DNA of 64,000 bases. It comes from Moritella marina ATCC 15381. Its GTDB lineage: Bacteria; Pseudomonadota; Gammaproteobacteria; Enterobacterales; Moritellaceae. Numbering within the stretch: the stretch's first letter is position 1; each line of letters starts with the position of its first letter. The DNA lies in contig NZ_CP044399.1 of the NCBI RefSeq assembly GCF_008931805.1, forward strand, positions 4,451,370-4,515,369, written 5' to 3'. Shown here piece by piece: positions 43,300 to 52,750 of the stretch. The notes under the pieces are model-generated. The model was not told the DNA's origin and searched no databases. It saw only the letters and a list, made by a program, of their open reading frames with translations. The translations under genes were made by a program, and so were the position numbers.

Positions 43300-43887
43300 T
43301 TAGTGGCGAACGTAAAACTCTTTGGCAAATGCAGGGCGTGCTGATTTCAGCGCTTTTGCCTGTAAGTCTGTCATTTTACCTTCAGGGAAACCGAGTGCTT
43401 TATGGTCCAGTAACGGGCGTGCTTTAATATTGATACATAATTTTATTTTGCTGCCAGTACCGATAATTTCTTGGCTATTTAATGCCGGCACTAAGATGCA
43501 ATTCTCGACTAAGTTTGCTACTGCCGCCATCTCTAATGGCAGGGAAATAATGTCTTTCTTTTGAAAAATAAATTCACGGATTACCGCTTGTTCTGAGGTG
43601 TTCATTACCTTGACCATGTTATTAATTTTATTCATGGTTTCGGTATCTGATTTTTTATCGAGCACTGACTGCCCGGCTTGAACCAGAAATAAGGCAATAA
43701 AATATGCAATCGCAGAAATCACGATAATCGAAATGTAACCACGGTATTGGCTGACCCATTGATCTAAACCTGATACCGACAATGCAGTGGTTGGCAATAG
43801 TAATACCAATGTCGCAGCAAGCAGTAACCACGTGGTGGCAATGTTTATCTGTTTGTAATTTTGAATATACTGTTTAAGTTCGTGCAT
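43300..43887 (-). CDS. SieB-like (superinfection-exclusion B family) membrane protein
   Basis: The product is 195 aa from ATG 43887 (MHELKQYI; an ATG at 43917 would add ten residues without a better context). Two membrane helices lie near 17-37 and 53-75, followed by a cytoplasmic domain with SEQAVIREFIFQKKDIISLPLEMAAVANLVE, typical of proteins named after the phage SieB. The P22/lambda SieB aborts infection by other phages; chromosomal relatives are common and mostly untested. No phage genes surround it. Confidence 0.7.
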   Translation of the reverse strand: MHELKQYIQNYKQINIATTWLLLAATLVLLLPTTALSVSGLDQWVSQYRGYISIIVISAIAYFIALFLVQAGQSVLDKKSDTETMNKINNMVKVMNTSEQAVIREFIFQKKDIISLPLEMAAVANLVENCILVPALNSQEIIGTGSKIKLCINIKARPLLDHKALGFPEGKMTDLQAKALKSARPAFAKEFYVRH

Positions 43888-44083
43888 GATAAACCTTCTC
43901 CTGATGACCGGAGTCAAAAAATTGTCTGACGCGTGACATTATTACTACTATTTCACTCAATCTGTAATGTAAGCATTTTCTGTGCCATTAAATTAATTAT
44001 TTTCTATAGTCGTGATGTTGATGACTATCAGCAGGTTGCGCCGTATACTAACCATTGTTTATGCACTTTTAAATGGATGTAAC

Positions 44084-45049
44084 ATGCAGTATTTGCCAAT
44101 TTTTATGGATGTAAATGATAAAAACGTACTGGTCGTTGGTGGCGGTGAAGTAGCGAGTCGAAAAGTTGACTTACTATTAAGCGCGGGTGCTAAGGTTACG
44201 GTTTTATCACCGCGCCTAAATGATACCCTAGAGCGCTATTGTGGCCATGAGAGCAATGGTAATGATGCCAAAATTACGGCAATCATTGACGGCTACAACA
44301 GCAATTATCTCGATGATGTTGCAGATAGTTATGTGATGGTGTGGGTGACAACCGACAATACGGCGTTGAATAAGCAAGTATGGCAAGACTGCTGTGAACG
44401 TAACTTGTTAGTTAACGTGGCCGATCAGCAAGAGTTATGTGAATTTATCACGCCTTCTATTATTGACCGCTCTCCATTACAAATCGCGATATCTAGTGGT
44501 GGTACTGCACCTGTATTGATCCGTTATTTACGTGAAAAACTCGAAGCTTTATTACCAGAAACACTGGGTTTGCTCGGTGCATTTTCTGGCGATCAACGCG
44601 ATCGCGTGAAGCAACAATTTAATAGTGTGACTGAGCGCCGGCGTTTTTGGGAACGTTTCTTCAGCTCTAAAGCGGTATCACTTACCACTGATAAGGCGCA
44701 ATTACAGCAAGAGTTTGATTTGCAATTAGCAACGCCGCAGGGCGATGTTGAAGGTGATATTTATTTAATTGAGCTACCTGATGAAACGGATCTATTACGC
44801 CTACGAGCGCTGCGTTTGATGCAACAAGCGGATGTGATCTTATATGTGGAAGACAACAATGACAGCATGGCTGAGTTTATTGAATTATGTCGTCGTGACG
44901 CCGAACGCTATCCGACATTAAGTGCTGATTTTGCGAAACAAGCTAAAACACGTCAGCAGCAAGGTGAACGAGTGTGCTTGTTGATCAATGACAACGCACA
45001 GTTTGCAACGCTGCGAGAATCACTTAATGCGATGAGTGTTGTTGCGTAA
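44084..45049 (+). CDS. Siroheme-synthase-like precorrin-2 dehydrogenase with incomplete methyltransferase domain
   Basis: The product is 321 aa from ATG 44084 (MQYLPIFMDV), the usual family start. Residues 1 to about 205 are the CysG N-terminal/Met8p module (VLVVGGGEVASRKVDLLLSAGAKVTVLSP, ISSGGTAPVLIRYLREKLEALLP) for NAD-dependent precorrin-2 oxidation and ferrochelation. Residues about 225-320 resemble only the first part of the uroporphyrinogen-III methyltransferase domain (DIYLIELPDETDLLRLRALRLMQQADVILY), with the GAGPGD motif changed to ELPDET. Methylation must come from another gene. It precedes lysO by 76 bases. Confidence 0.85.
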   Translation: MQYLPIFMDVNDKNVLVVGGGEVASRKVDLLLSAGAKVTVLSPRLNDTLERYCGHESNGNDAKITAIIDGYNSNYLDDVADSYVMVWVTTDNTALNKQVWQDCCERNLLVNVADQQELCEFITPSIIDRSPLQIAISSGGTAPVLIRYLREKLEALLPETLGLLGAFSGDQRDRVKQQFNSVTERRRFWERFFSSKAVSLTTDKAQLQQEFDLQLATPQGDVEGDIYLIELPDETDLLRLRALRLMQQADVILYVEDNNDSMAEFIELCRRDAERYPTLSADFAKQAKTRQQQGERVCLLINDNAQFATLRESLNAMSVVA

Positions 45050-45054
45050 ATAGT

Positions 45055-45082
45055 TATCGATTAAGAACTATCGATTAAGAAC
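45055..45082 (+). repeat. 14-bp tandem duplication
   Basis: tatcgattaagaac occurs twice in direct succession upstream of lysO. It is either a short duplication or a paired binding site. Confidence 0.7.
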
Positions 45083-45125
45083 TGCTGCTTAGTTGTGGCC
45101 ACTAATAAACATGGATAGACGTTAG

Positions 45126-46025
45126 ATGTATTCTGGATTTTTGATTGTCATCGTGCCCTTAGTGTTGGGCTACTTTGTTGCGTTAACGCAGCAGAAACAT
45201 ATTCATTGGGTTAACTCTGGCACCAGTAAAATGGTGTACGTGATTTTATTTTTGATGGGCATTAGTTTGTCGCATTTAGATAACTTTGCGCAAAATATTC
45301 AGAACATAGGATTATACAGTTTTACTGTGTTGGCTTGTGTATCTGCTGCTAATTTATTGGCTTTGTGGGGACTAGATAAACGTTTGTCGAAAATAGTGGA
45401 AGGAGATGGCGAGACACTAAGTAAATGGCACCTGATTTTAGAATCAGTGCAGCTAATTTTTGTCATTGCAGCTGGTTTTATTGTTGGTTTGTTTGTGTCT
45501 GCAGAATGGATTGATATTGATGCTATCACCGAGGGTGCTTTGGTATTATTATTATTGCTAATTGGTTGTCAGTTGCGTAATAGTGGTATGAAATTAAGAG
45601 AGATATTGCTCAATAGCTGGGGCATTAAGATCGCGTTAGTGATGATGACGAGTTCTTGGGTTGGCGGCTTGTTAGCAGCATTCTTATTGGATATACCATT
45701 AAGCAATGGTTTGGCGTTGGCATCTGGTTTTGGTTGGTATTCATTATCTGGTATTTTGATCACCGATGGTTTATCGCCTGTATTTGGCGGCGCCGCGTTT
45801 ATTATCGATTTGGGTCGCGAGTTGGTGGCTATTTTAATTATTCCATCTCTGATCCGCTTACATCCGTCAACTGCGATTGGTTATGCTGGCGCGACGGCGA
45901 TGGACTTTACGCTACCGATGATTCAAAAGTCTGGTGGTAATGGCTATGTGCCGTTGGCGATTGTCAGTGGCTTTATATTAAGCCTAGCGTCCCCGTTATT
46001 TATTAGTTTGTTCTTAGCGCTGTAA
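45126..46025 (+). CDS. lysO: Lysine exporter LysO family (YbjE)
   Basis: The 299-aa membrane protein has about eight helices and matches LysO/YbjE (DUF340): YVILFLMGISLSHLDN, LASGFGWYSLSGILITDGLSPVFGGAAFIIDLGRE and ATAMDFTLPMIQKSGG. LysO exports lysine and its toxic analogue thialysine. No lysine riboswitch was recognised in the short leader. A strong terminator follows. Confidence 0.9.
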   Translation: MYSGFLIVIVPLVLGYFVALTQQKHIHWVNSGTSKMVYVILFLMGISLSHLDNFAQNIQNIGLYSFTVLACVSAANLLALWGLDKRLSKIVEGDGETLSKWHLILESVQLIFVIAAGFIVGLFVSAEWIDIDAITEGALVLLLLLIGCQLRNSGMKLREILLNSWGIKIALVMMTSSWVGGLLAAFLLDIPLSNGLALASGFGWYSLSGILITDGLSPVFGGAAFIIDLGRELVAILIIPSLIRLHPSTAIGYAGATAMDFTLPMIQKSGGNGYVPLAIVSGFILSLASPLFISLFLAL

Positions 46026-46031
46026 TCACAA

Positions 46032-46066
46032 AAAAGGGGGATGCTGTATGACAGCATCCCCCTTTT
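46032..46066. terminator. Strong bidirectional terminator between lysO and prkB
   Basis: A perfect 16-bp stem (aaaagggggatgctgt / acagcatccccctttt) with loop atg; A- and T-rich ends on both sides serve both converging genes. Confidence 0.9.
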
Positions 46067-46103
46067 ACTTCCTATTTGTTACTTTTATATTCTACTTTCT
46101 ATA

Positions 46104-46985
46104 TTAGCTAATCTTACCTTCGACTAATAACTGGCGGATCAGCGGGGCGCAGATAAGCTCCATCGCGAGGGCCATTTTACCACCCGGTACCACTAGGGTA
46201 TTGATACCAGAAATAAACGAGCCATCAATCATGGTTAGTAAATACGGGAAATCAACATTCTTCACACTTTGGAAACGGATCACCACCAAACTTTCGTCCA
46301 GCGTTGGGATCGTTGTCGCACTAAATGGATTCGAGGTGTCGACTAACGGTACTCGTTGGAAATTAATGTGGGTACGTGAAAACTGTGGTGTAATGAAGTT
46401 AATGTAATCATCCATCGAGCGGACGATAGAATCAGTTACCGCTTCACGAGAATGGCCACGGTCTTCAGTATCACGGACTAACTTTTGGATCCATTCCAAG
46501 TTAACAATAGGCACCATGCCGATCAGTAGATCAACATGTTTCGCTACATCATTATCTTTAGTTGCAACACCGCCGTGTAGCCCTTCATAGAATAAGATAT
46601 CAGTACCAGCATCAATTTCTTGCCAGGGAGTAAACGTACCTGGCATTAAATTATACGGCACTGCTTCATCAAAGGTATGCAGATAGCGACGGTATTTACC
46701 ACTGCCATCACGGCCATAGTCTTGAAAGAAGTTTTCAAGTAACTCAAAATCATTGGCTTCAGGGCCAAAATAACTAATGTGTCGGCCTTGTTCACGGGCT
46801 TTACGGATCGCTACATCCATTTCAGGACGGGTATAGCGATGAAAACTGTCACCTTCAATAAAAGAGGCTTTGATGTTTTCTTGACGGAACATGTGAGCAA
46901 AGGCCAAGCTAGTGGTAGAAGTACCGGCGCCTGATGAACCTGTCACAGCAATAATAGGATGTTTTGCTGACATTGTATCGACCAA
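46104..46985 (-). CDS. prkB: Phosphoribulokinase-like protein PrkB
   Basis: The 293-aa protein has a P-loop variant GSSGAGTSTTSLAF, the block GDSFHRYTRPEMD and HFGPEANDF-like YFGPEANDFELLENFF, typical of the non-photosynthetic PrkB (YhfG-neighbourhood) family in gammaproteobacteria. There is no RuBisCO here, and the physiological role of these proteins is unclear. It sits next to yheU as in E. coli. Confidence 0.92.
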   Translation of the reverse strand: MVDTMSAKHPIIAVTGSSGAGTSTTSLAFAHMFRQENIKASFIEGDSFHRYTRPEMDVAIRKAREQGRHISYFGPEANDFELLENFFQDYGRDGSGKYRRYLHTFDEAVPYNLMPGTFTPWQEIDAGTDILFYEGLHGGVATKDNDVAKHVDLLIGMVPIVNLEWIQKLVRDTEDRGHSREAVTDSIVRSMDDYINFITPQFSRTHINFQRVPLVDTSNPFSATTIPTLDESLVVIRFQSVKNVDFPYLLTMIDGSFISGINTLVVPGGKMALAMELICAPLIRQLLVEGKIS

Positions 46986-47054
46986 CTAGTTAAATTAATG
47001 AGTGCTATGTTATACGAGGTAAATGGTCTTTTATCAAGTATAAAATTTGCCCAA

Positions 47055-47282
47055 TTATTGTGGGTTTTTAAGAACTTCGCTCTTTGGTAAGATGTTCACA
47101 CTGTCATGTAATTCAGAATAAACGATGACGACATCACCTATTTCAAGTTGTTTCGTTACCTGACATACTTTCTCAGACATTGACATCTCAAGGGTGCCAT
47201 AATCAGTACCTTCTCGTAACACGAAGTGTTCTATAAGGGTATTTAGTGTATCTTTATCTAATTGCTTATAGGGAATTATCAT
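47055..47282 (-). CDS. yheU: YheU-family protein
   Basis: The protein has 75 aa when started at ATG 47282 (MIIPYKQLDKDTLNTLIEHFVLREGTDYG), which matches the beginning of E. coli YheU; the frame is open to 47330 but the extra residues are not conserved. EIGDVVIVYSELHDSVNILPKS is the family tail. The function is unknown. It lies beside prkB, as in E. coli. Confidence 0.92.
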   Translation of the reverse strand: MIIPYKQLDKDTLNTLIEHFVLREGTDYGTLEMSMSEKVCQVTKQLEIGDVVIVYSELHDSVNILPKSEVLKNPQ

Positions 47283-47368
47283 AATTGCGCTCTGTAGTGT
47301 GATTACCAGTAATTTGTACAATATTAACATATATTTCCGATTTGATTGCTAAATACAATCGTCTTAAA

Positions 47369-47387
47369 TATAATGATTCTCATTTAG
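47369..47387. promoter_or_regulatory. Fur box upstream of the TonB2 operon
   Basis: ataatgattctcatttagt matches the Fur consensus over taatgat and tcatt, about 130-150 bases before the first gene. Iron-dependent repression of a TonB system is the expected pattern. Confidence 0.65.
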
Positions 47388-47515
47388 TTTTGCGGTGTGT
47401 CAATGAGTTTTTCCTGAACATCGAATTTGCTCATCAAATTTAATTATCACGATTAATATATTTAACTCTCACAGCACAGCATATTTAATTATCACGGCAT
47501 AGACAGTGGAATAAC

Positions 47516-48313
47516 ATGAACTATTCAGCAATTTGGTCAATGGGGTTACTTGCGGGGGCATTTATGATGCCAGCTCAAGCAACCAGCGAGCTTGATAATA
47601 TTATCAACAGCAAGCAACAGTCACAGACACAAGCACAGCGTACGCAAAATAATATTACAGAATTAGATGAAAAAACGAATGAAACAGTGGCTGAATATCG
47701 TGGCTTACTACGTGAAAATGCAGTGCTTACGGCTTACACCAATCAGCTTGAAAAACAAGTAACACAACAGCAGAAGCTATTAGCCAATTTAGAAAGTAAC
47801 ATGGCAAGCGTACGTGAAACACGTATGGAATTGACCCCATTAATGCAGCAAATGGTACAAGTACTCACCTTGTTTGTTGAACAAGATATTCCATTCCTAT
47901 GGCAAGAACGCCAATTACGTTTAGCTGAACTTAATCGTTTATTAGATAACCCTAATATCACTATTGCCGATAAATACCGTCGTATATTAGAAGCCTATCA
48001 AATCGAAACAGAATACGGAGACACTATCGAAACATGGCAAGCGCAATTACCATTAAGTGATGCAGACAGAACCGTGCAACTTATTCGTGTTGGCCGCGTT
48101 GCCTTGTATTATCTCACGCCAGATAAGCATACTGCAGGGTATTGGGATAACAGCACACGTACTTGGTTAACCTTACCTGAAACCTGGTTAGCGAAAGTAA
48201 AACAAGCTTATGCCGTAGCAGATAATAAAACTGTTCCAACCTTACTGGCATTGCCCTTGTTAGAAACAACGATTAATACTGGCGTAGAAGCACAACAGCA
48301 GGAGGCACTATAA
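47516..48313 (+). CDS. DUF3450 periplasmic protein of the TonB2 system
   Basis: The 265-aa protein has a signal peptide (cleavage near AQAT), a long coiled coil (about 25-110; QTQAQRTQNNITELDEKTNE) and the DUF3450 tail (LIRVGRVALYYLTPDKHTAGYWD). It starts the operon; its stop overlaps the next start (TAATG). DUF3450 proteins accompany TtpC-type systems and probably help span or organise the periplasmic complex. Confidence 0.88.
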   Translation: MNYSAIWSMGLLAGAFMMPAQATSELDNIINSKQQSQTQAQRTQNNITELDEKTNETVAEYRGLLRENAVLTAYTNQLEKQVTQQQKLLANLESNMASVRETRMELTPLMQQMVQVLTLFVEQDIPFLWQERQLRLAELNRLLDNPNITIADKYRRILEAYQIETEYGDTIETWQAQLPLSDADRTVQLIRVGRVALYYLTPDKHTAGYWDNSTRTWLTLPETWLAKVKQAYAVADNKTVPTLLALPLLETTINTGVEAQQQEAL

Positions 48314-49743
48314 TGGTTAGACTTCTCACTGCATTAACGACTTTCTCGTTGCGTTTTAGTGCTTATATTTTTCTTGTTTTTACTTTACTGATGTTAGATG
48401 TTCACGCAACGCCATTAGATGAACTGTTAAAACAAGTGAAACAAAGTAATGTGGCTGAAACACAAATAGACAACGCCGCATTAACCCGTTTCAAAGCGAA
48501 TCTCACCACACAGAAAGCCAATTTAGCCAAGCAAACGCAGCGAAATAAAGCTCTACAACAAAAAATGGCTCAGTTACAAGAGGCTATCGCAGGTAATAAC
48601 AAACTGATCTTAGCGAAGCGGAAACTTGCTAATAGTGAAAAGTCGGACTTGGATAAAGTATTCAGTGAATTTCGCGGTGCTAGCCAAGACTTGCGTGGGC
48701 AATTAAATAAGAGCCCATTAAGCGCGACGCTATCAGGTCGTTCAACACAGTTGTCTCCTTACAGTGAAGCCAATTATGAACCTGATTTAGCCGCGATTAA
48801 AAATTTATGGCTATTATTTACCGAGCAAATGGTTGCCAGCAGTAAGGTTACGATCACAAACACAGCTGTCACGATGGCAGACGGCAGTAAAGACACATTA
48901 GCCGTGACCCAAATTGCTGGGTTTACAGCCTTTACTGCACAAGGGCCATTACTGTATCAACCCGCGAGTGAAAGCTATCAATTGTTACCATCAAACTCGG
49001 CGGATATCAGCGCTCGTATTGCTGGGTTCTCACAACCCCTGGCGGGTTTTGTTAGTACCTTAATTGACCCTTCAGCTGGTGGTTTATTGCAACGTGCGAC
49101 AGAAGAACACGTGTGGTGGCAAATTTTTTCTGATGCCGGCGTTATCGGCTTCATTATTGTCGCTGTGGGTGTGATCGGCATGGTTATCGGTTTATTCCGT
49201 TTATGGGTGCTGTCTGGCGAAGCTAAGCAAATTAAAGCGCAAAAACAGAATTTAGATAAGCTTACCGAAAATTCACTGGGTCGTATTGTTGGTGTTGCTG
49301 ATCGCCATGAAAACAGTAACGCAGATGAATTAGCCCGTTTTCTTGATGAAGCTATTTTGGCGGAATTACCAGCATGCCGTAAAGGCTTAGGATCGTTAGC
49401 GGTATTAGCTACGATTGCACCATTATTAGGTTTATTAGGCACAGTAGCGGGGATGATTGAAACCTTCCAAGCGATCACGGCTTATGGTAATAGCGATCCG
49501 CAAGTATTATCCAGCGGTATTTCCCAAGCCTTATTAACGACTAAGTTTGGTTTAATAGCGGCCGTACCATTAATGTTATTACACAGTTTATTAACCAGTA
49601 AAAGCGACAGTATCGTCCATGTGATTGAACATCAAAGCGCAGGGTTATTAGCGCAGCGTCAACAACGTCTTAATTTATGTGCGAATGAATCGTTAACTAC
49701 ACAGGTAGTTACTCATCACCGACAAACAGCTGGTAATGCATAA
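48313..49743 (+). CDS. TtpC-type MotA/TolQ/ExbB proton-channel protein with long periplasmic domain
   Basis: The 476-aa protein has a signal peptide and a coiled-coil periplasmic region (about 40-130), then a beta-rich segment, a membrane helix near 280 (GVIGFIIVAVGVIGMVIGLFRLW) and a TolQ/ExbB-type core (LGSLAVLATIAPLLGLLGTVAGMIETFQAI; SSGISQALLTTKFGLIAAVPLMLLH). This matches TtpC, the extra component essential for Vibrio TonB2 systems. Confidence 0.9.
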   Translation: MVRLLTALTTFSLRFSAYIFLVFTLLMLDVHATPLDELLKQVKQSNVAETQIDNAALTRFKANLTTQKANLAKQTQRNKALQQKMAQLQEAIAGNNKLILAKRKLANSEKSDLDKVFSEFRGASQDLRGQLNKSPLSATLSGRSTQLSPYSEANYEPDLAAIKNLWLLFTEQMVASSKVTITNTAVTMADGSKDTLAVTQIAGFTAFTAQGPLLYQPASESYQLLPSNSADISARIAGFSQPLAGFVSTLIDPSAGGLLQRATEEHVWWQIFSDAGVIGFIIVAVGVIGMVIGLFRLWVLSGEAKQIKAQKQNLDKLTENSLGRIVGVADRHENSNADELARFLDEAILAELPACRKGLGSLAVLATIAPLLGLLGTVAGMIETFQAITAYGNSDPQVLSSGISQALLTTKFGLIAAVPLMLLHSLLTSKSDSIVHVIEHQSAGLLAQRQQRLNLCANESLTTQVVTHHRQTAGNA

Positions 49744-49745
49744 TT

Positions 49746-50252
49746 ATGTTGGCATTTTTTGACTTTCTGCATGATGCATCACTGATCTTTTGGGTCATTA
49801 TGCTGTTGTCTGTGGTGATGTGGTGGACTATCGCACGCTGCTATTTACAGTACGTTTTGCAATACCCTGTGCTCTCTAAGTATTACCAAGCACAGTGGGC
49901 TCAGTGGCAAGATCAATCACACTTATTAGCAGTGGCTGTGCGTGATGGTTTTATTTCTGAATTACAAAGCCAGCTTACTCGCAAGCTTATTTTCATTAAA
50001 ACACTAACCGGTGTGTTACCGCTATTAGGCTTGTTAGGCACGGTTGACGGTATGATTGATAATTTTTCGGTGTTGTCTGACAGCCTTGGGGTATCAGAAC
50101 TCTTTAGCAGTGGTATTGCTCAAGCATTATTAACCACCCTCGCAGGATTGGTGACGGGTTTATCGGGGTTGTTTTTTTGTCACAATTTGAACAAACGCGC
50201 CAACTTGTTGACCTTAGATTTGGCACAAAAATTAGTTGTGAAAGGAATTTAA
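49746..50252 (+). CDS. exbB: ExbB-type proton channel subunit
   Basis: The 168-aa protein has three membrane helices and the MotA/TolQ/ExbB core (KTLTGVLPLLGLLGTVDGMIDNFSVLSDSLG; SGIAQALLTTLAGLVTGLSGLFF). It lies two bases after the ttpC-like gene and abuts exbD. With ExbD it converts proton flow into force on TonB. Confidence 0.92.
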   Translation: MLAFFDFLHDASLIFWVIMLLSVVMWWTIARCYLQYVLQYPVLSKYYQAQWAQWQDQSHLLAVAVRDGFISELQSQLTRKLIFIKTLTGVLPLLGLLGTVDGMIDNFSVLSDSLGVSELFSSGIAQALLTTLAGLVTGLSGLFFCHNLNKRANLLTLDLAQKLVVKGI

Positions 50253-50654
50253 ATGAGAACTCGATTTAGTCGTAATAACAGTGATGCGCTCACGGTCGAC
50301 TTAACGCCGATGATTGATATGGTGTTTATTTTACTTATCTTCTTTTTAGTGACCGCATCGTTTAATAAGATGAATGCGATTGATATTAACCGCCCTGATG
50401 GCGCGACCAACGATGTGCAAGGAGCAGTGAGTTTAGTTGTGTCTATTGATGCTGAAAACGGCGTGTGGATCGAAGGCGAACCTGTTGATATTCGTAAGTT
50501 GCGTAGTCGAGTGAAAACATTAAGTGGTGGCGATCATACCTCGGTAATGTTAAATGCTGATCGCAGTGTTGATACTGGTCGTTTAATTGAAGTATTAGAT
50601 CAAGTCAGATTAGCAGGGGTGGACAATGTTGCAGTCGCAACCGCGAGGCAGTAA
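50253..50654 (+). CDS. exbD: ExbD-type energy-transducing protein
   Basis: The 133-aa protein has a short cytoplasmic tail, one membrane helix with the proton-carrying Asp (LTPMIDMVFILLIFFLVTASF) and a periplasmic domain ending VDNVAVATARQ. The tonB start lies inside its last 29 bases, so translation is coupled. Confidence 0.92.
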   Translation: MRTRFSRNNSDALTVDLTPMIDMVFILLIFFLVTASFNKMNAIDINRPDGATNDVQGAVSLVVSIDAENGVWIEGEPVDIRKLRSRVKTLSGGDHTSVMLNADRSVDTGRLIEVLDQVRLAGVDNVAVATARQ

Positions 50655-51330
50655 AGGCCATTGGCTACTGGCATTTGGGCTGGCGGTCGTCGTGAATGTC
50701 AGTTTAGCGGGATTAATTTATTCGTTAACGGTTGGCAGCAATAAACCCCCTGTACAAGAGCCTATTTCGATCGACTTTCGTCAGTTCACCGATTCAAATG
50801 TTGAAGAACAGGAAATTAGCCCTGAACTAGAAGTGATCCCCGAGCCAAAACCACAGCAAGAAATGGTGACCTTACCGCAACCTGTGCAACCGAGTTTTGA
50901 TGTGCAAAATATTAATTTAAATAGCAGCATTACTTTACCCGCGTTATCGGTACCTACTTTTGATGTATCACCGCAACTGGTCGATGTGACGAGCCATATT
51001 CAACCACAAGCTGACGTCACGCCTGTTGCTGTCGCCACTGTTGAACAAGCCGCGATTGGTGAGCCTGAAATTGGCTTTGCGAAAGTATTACGTAAAACCA
51101 ATCCGCAATATCCTTACAAGGCCAAACGTCTAAAAATCGAAGGTTATGTGTTATTACATGTTTTGATTAATGATGAAGGGCGCAGTGAAGAGATTAAGAT
51201 CATCGAAGAAAGCCCACGTGGTTATTTCGCTAAAGTGTCACGTAAATCAGTGCGTCGCTGGCAGTTTGAAAAAGCCCCTGCAGGTACCGAAGTATGGAAA
51301 AAATGGAGAATGGTCTTTGAACTTAATTAG
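50626..51330 (+). CDS. tonB: TonB protein, TonB2 type
   Basis: The 234-aa protein has an N-terminal membrane helix (about 13-34, with a Ser and His in the anchor region), a Pro/Glu-rich linker (ELEVIPEPKPQQ) and a C-terminal TonB domain (NPQYPYKAKRLKIEGYVLLHVLINDEGRSEEIKI; RRWQFEKAPAGTEV). It transmits energy to outer-membrane receptors. It is shorter than E. coli TonB (239 aa) by little and has the compact linker typical of TonB2. Confidence 0.92.
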   Translation: MLQSQPRGSKGHWLLAFGLAVVVNVSLAGLIYSLTVGSNKPPVQEPISIDFRQFTDSNVEEQEISPELEVIPEPKPQQEMVTLPQPVQPSFDVQNINLNSSITLPALSVPTFDVSPQLVDVTSHIQPQADVTPVAVATVEQAAIGEPEIGFAKVLRKTNPQYPYKAKRLKIEGYVLLHVLINDEGRSEEIKIIEESPRGYFAKVSRKSVRRWQFEKAPAGTEVWKKWRMVFELN

Positions 51331-51331
51331 T

Positions 51332-52663
51332 ATGAAGCAGGGGATTTCATCGCTGTTGTCTGGATCTGTGTGGCAATTAATATTGCTGTCACTGGTCATA
51401 CTGTTATCGATGCCATTGGCGCAAGCGCAGCAAGTACCTGCCTCTGTTTATAGCCGTTATATCACCTTAACCACAGCGTTTGCGAAGATGTCAGCACAGG
51501 ACGATAAGCAAAAAAAAGCCAAGGCTGAATCGAATAAAATCTTAACTGACGACATTACTGAATTTTATCAACAGCAGCAAGATCATTCAGTTGAACGCCA
51601 ATTGCTGGCGAGTAATTTGCACCTGCAAGTTCTGTTGAATAAAGAAGGTTATACGGAAAGCTACCAAGTCGTCTCTCGACTACTCAACTTACCGTTAGAA
51701 CTTGAACAACAACTGACATTCCAGCAATTAGCAGCACAACTTGCGGCAAGCGCGAATAAAACTCCAGATACAAATAAAAAATCGTGGGCACTAGTCACTC
51801 AGCATCTTAATGCTTGGTTTAAACTGGTGGATAAGCTTGATGACAAACAACGTCAGACTTATAAGATCACGCTTGATCAGCAAGCCAGTAATGCGGCATT
51901 GTTAGCCCAAGCCTATTATTTACAAGATAAGTTAACCGCGGCTTTAGCTCCGTCAAAACGGGCTTATAAGTTAGCGCCGAAAAAAGAGTCTTACCTGCAA
52001 TTATTATTAGCGTTATTACAGCGTTTAGAACATCGCAAACAGCTCAATAAACACCTGCAAATAGCGGTGGTCGATTTCCCCGAGTCGAAAGATTACTGGG
52101 AACGCTTGGCGTATAGCTATCTTAGTTTAGAGCAGAATAAAGCGGCATTATCGACATTGGCGATCACCCGTAATCAAGGCCTGCTTACCGCACAAGGTTA
52201 TCGAGTATTAGCGTCGTTATATTTACAGCAGCAACAACCAAGATTAGCAGCTGATGTGTATATTGAAGGCGCGGATAAAAAATTATTATTACGCGATTTA
52301 GCTTACTTTAAAGGCTTGAGTAATGCCTGGCTAATGGCGCGTGAACGCAGTAAAGCGTTGGATGTGTTAGCCCAAGCTGAACGCGCAGGTATTAAATTTG
52401 CGAAACACGATCAGCAGCAGGCGCAGTTATTGTATTTAGAAGCGCGTTGGTCTGAAGCTGAATTAGCGTATACAGATTTGTTGAAAGATAGAGATACTAA
52501 AACTGCGGATGAAAAGACGCTATTAATAACTGATAAATGGCGCTTTTTATTAGCGGTAAGCCAAATTGAACAAGGTAAAAAAGTCCTAGCGAAAGATAAT
52601 TTACAGCTACTGCAGACCCAGCAATATCAAAGTTACAGTAAAGGTTGGTTAGGACAGCTTTAG
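51332..52663 (+). CDS. TPR-repeat periplasmic protein of the TonB2 system
   Basis: The product is 443 aa from ATG 51332, one base after the tonB stop; this starts a proper signal peptide (SVWQLILLSLVILLSMPLAQAQ). An in-frame ATG far upstream lies inside tonB and is not credible. Helical TPR-like repeats fill the rest (AALLAQAYYLQDKLTAALAPSKRAYKLAPKKE; DYWERLAYSYLSLEQNKAALSTL). TPR proteins end many TonB2/TonB3 loci and support complex assembly. Confidence 0.88.
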   Translation: MKQGISSLLSGSVWQLILLSLVILLSMPLAQAQQVPASVYSRYITLTTAFAKMSAQDDKQKKAKAESNKILTDDITEFYQQQQDHSVERQLLASNLHLQVLLNKEGYTESYQVVSRLLNLPLELEQQLTFQQLAAQLAASANKTPDTNKKSWALVTQHLNAWFKLVDKLDDKQRQTYKITLDQQASNAALLAQAYYLQDKLTAALAPSKRAYKLAPKKESYLQLLLALLQRLEHRKQLNKHLQIAVVDFPESKDYWERLAYSYLSLEQNKAALSTLAITRNQGLLTAQGYRVLASLYLQQQQPRLAADVYIEGADKKLLLRDLAYFKGLSNAWLMARERSKALDVLAQAERAGIKFAKHDQQQAQLLYLEARWSEAELAYTDLLKDRDTKTADEKTLLITDKWRFLLAVSQIEQGKKVLAKDNLQLLQTQQYQSYSKGWLGQL

Positions 52664-52750
52664 ATCACACTTTATCCCATAATGGCTAGTGCCGACTGAT
52701 AGAATGCTCTCTATAGTTAAGTGATGTAAAACTGCTAGAGTGTTGTCATA

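Noticed and set aside
45050-45125. Lysine riboswitch upstream of lysO
   Set aside because: The 76-base gap is too short for the lysine aptamer and shows only a 14-bp duplication.
51170-51331. Early start for the TPR protein of the TonB2 operon
   Set aside because: The extension lies inside tonB in another frame and would hide the signal peptide that begins at 51332.
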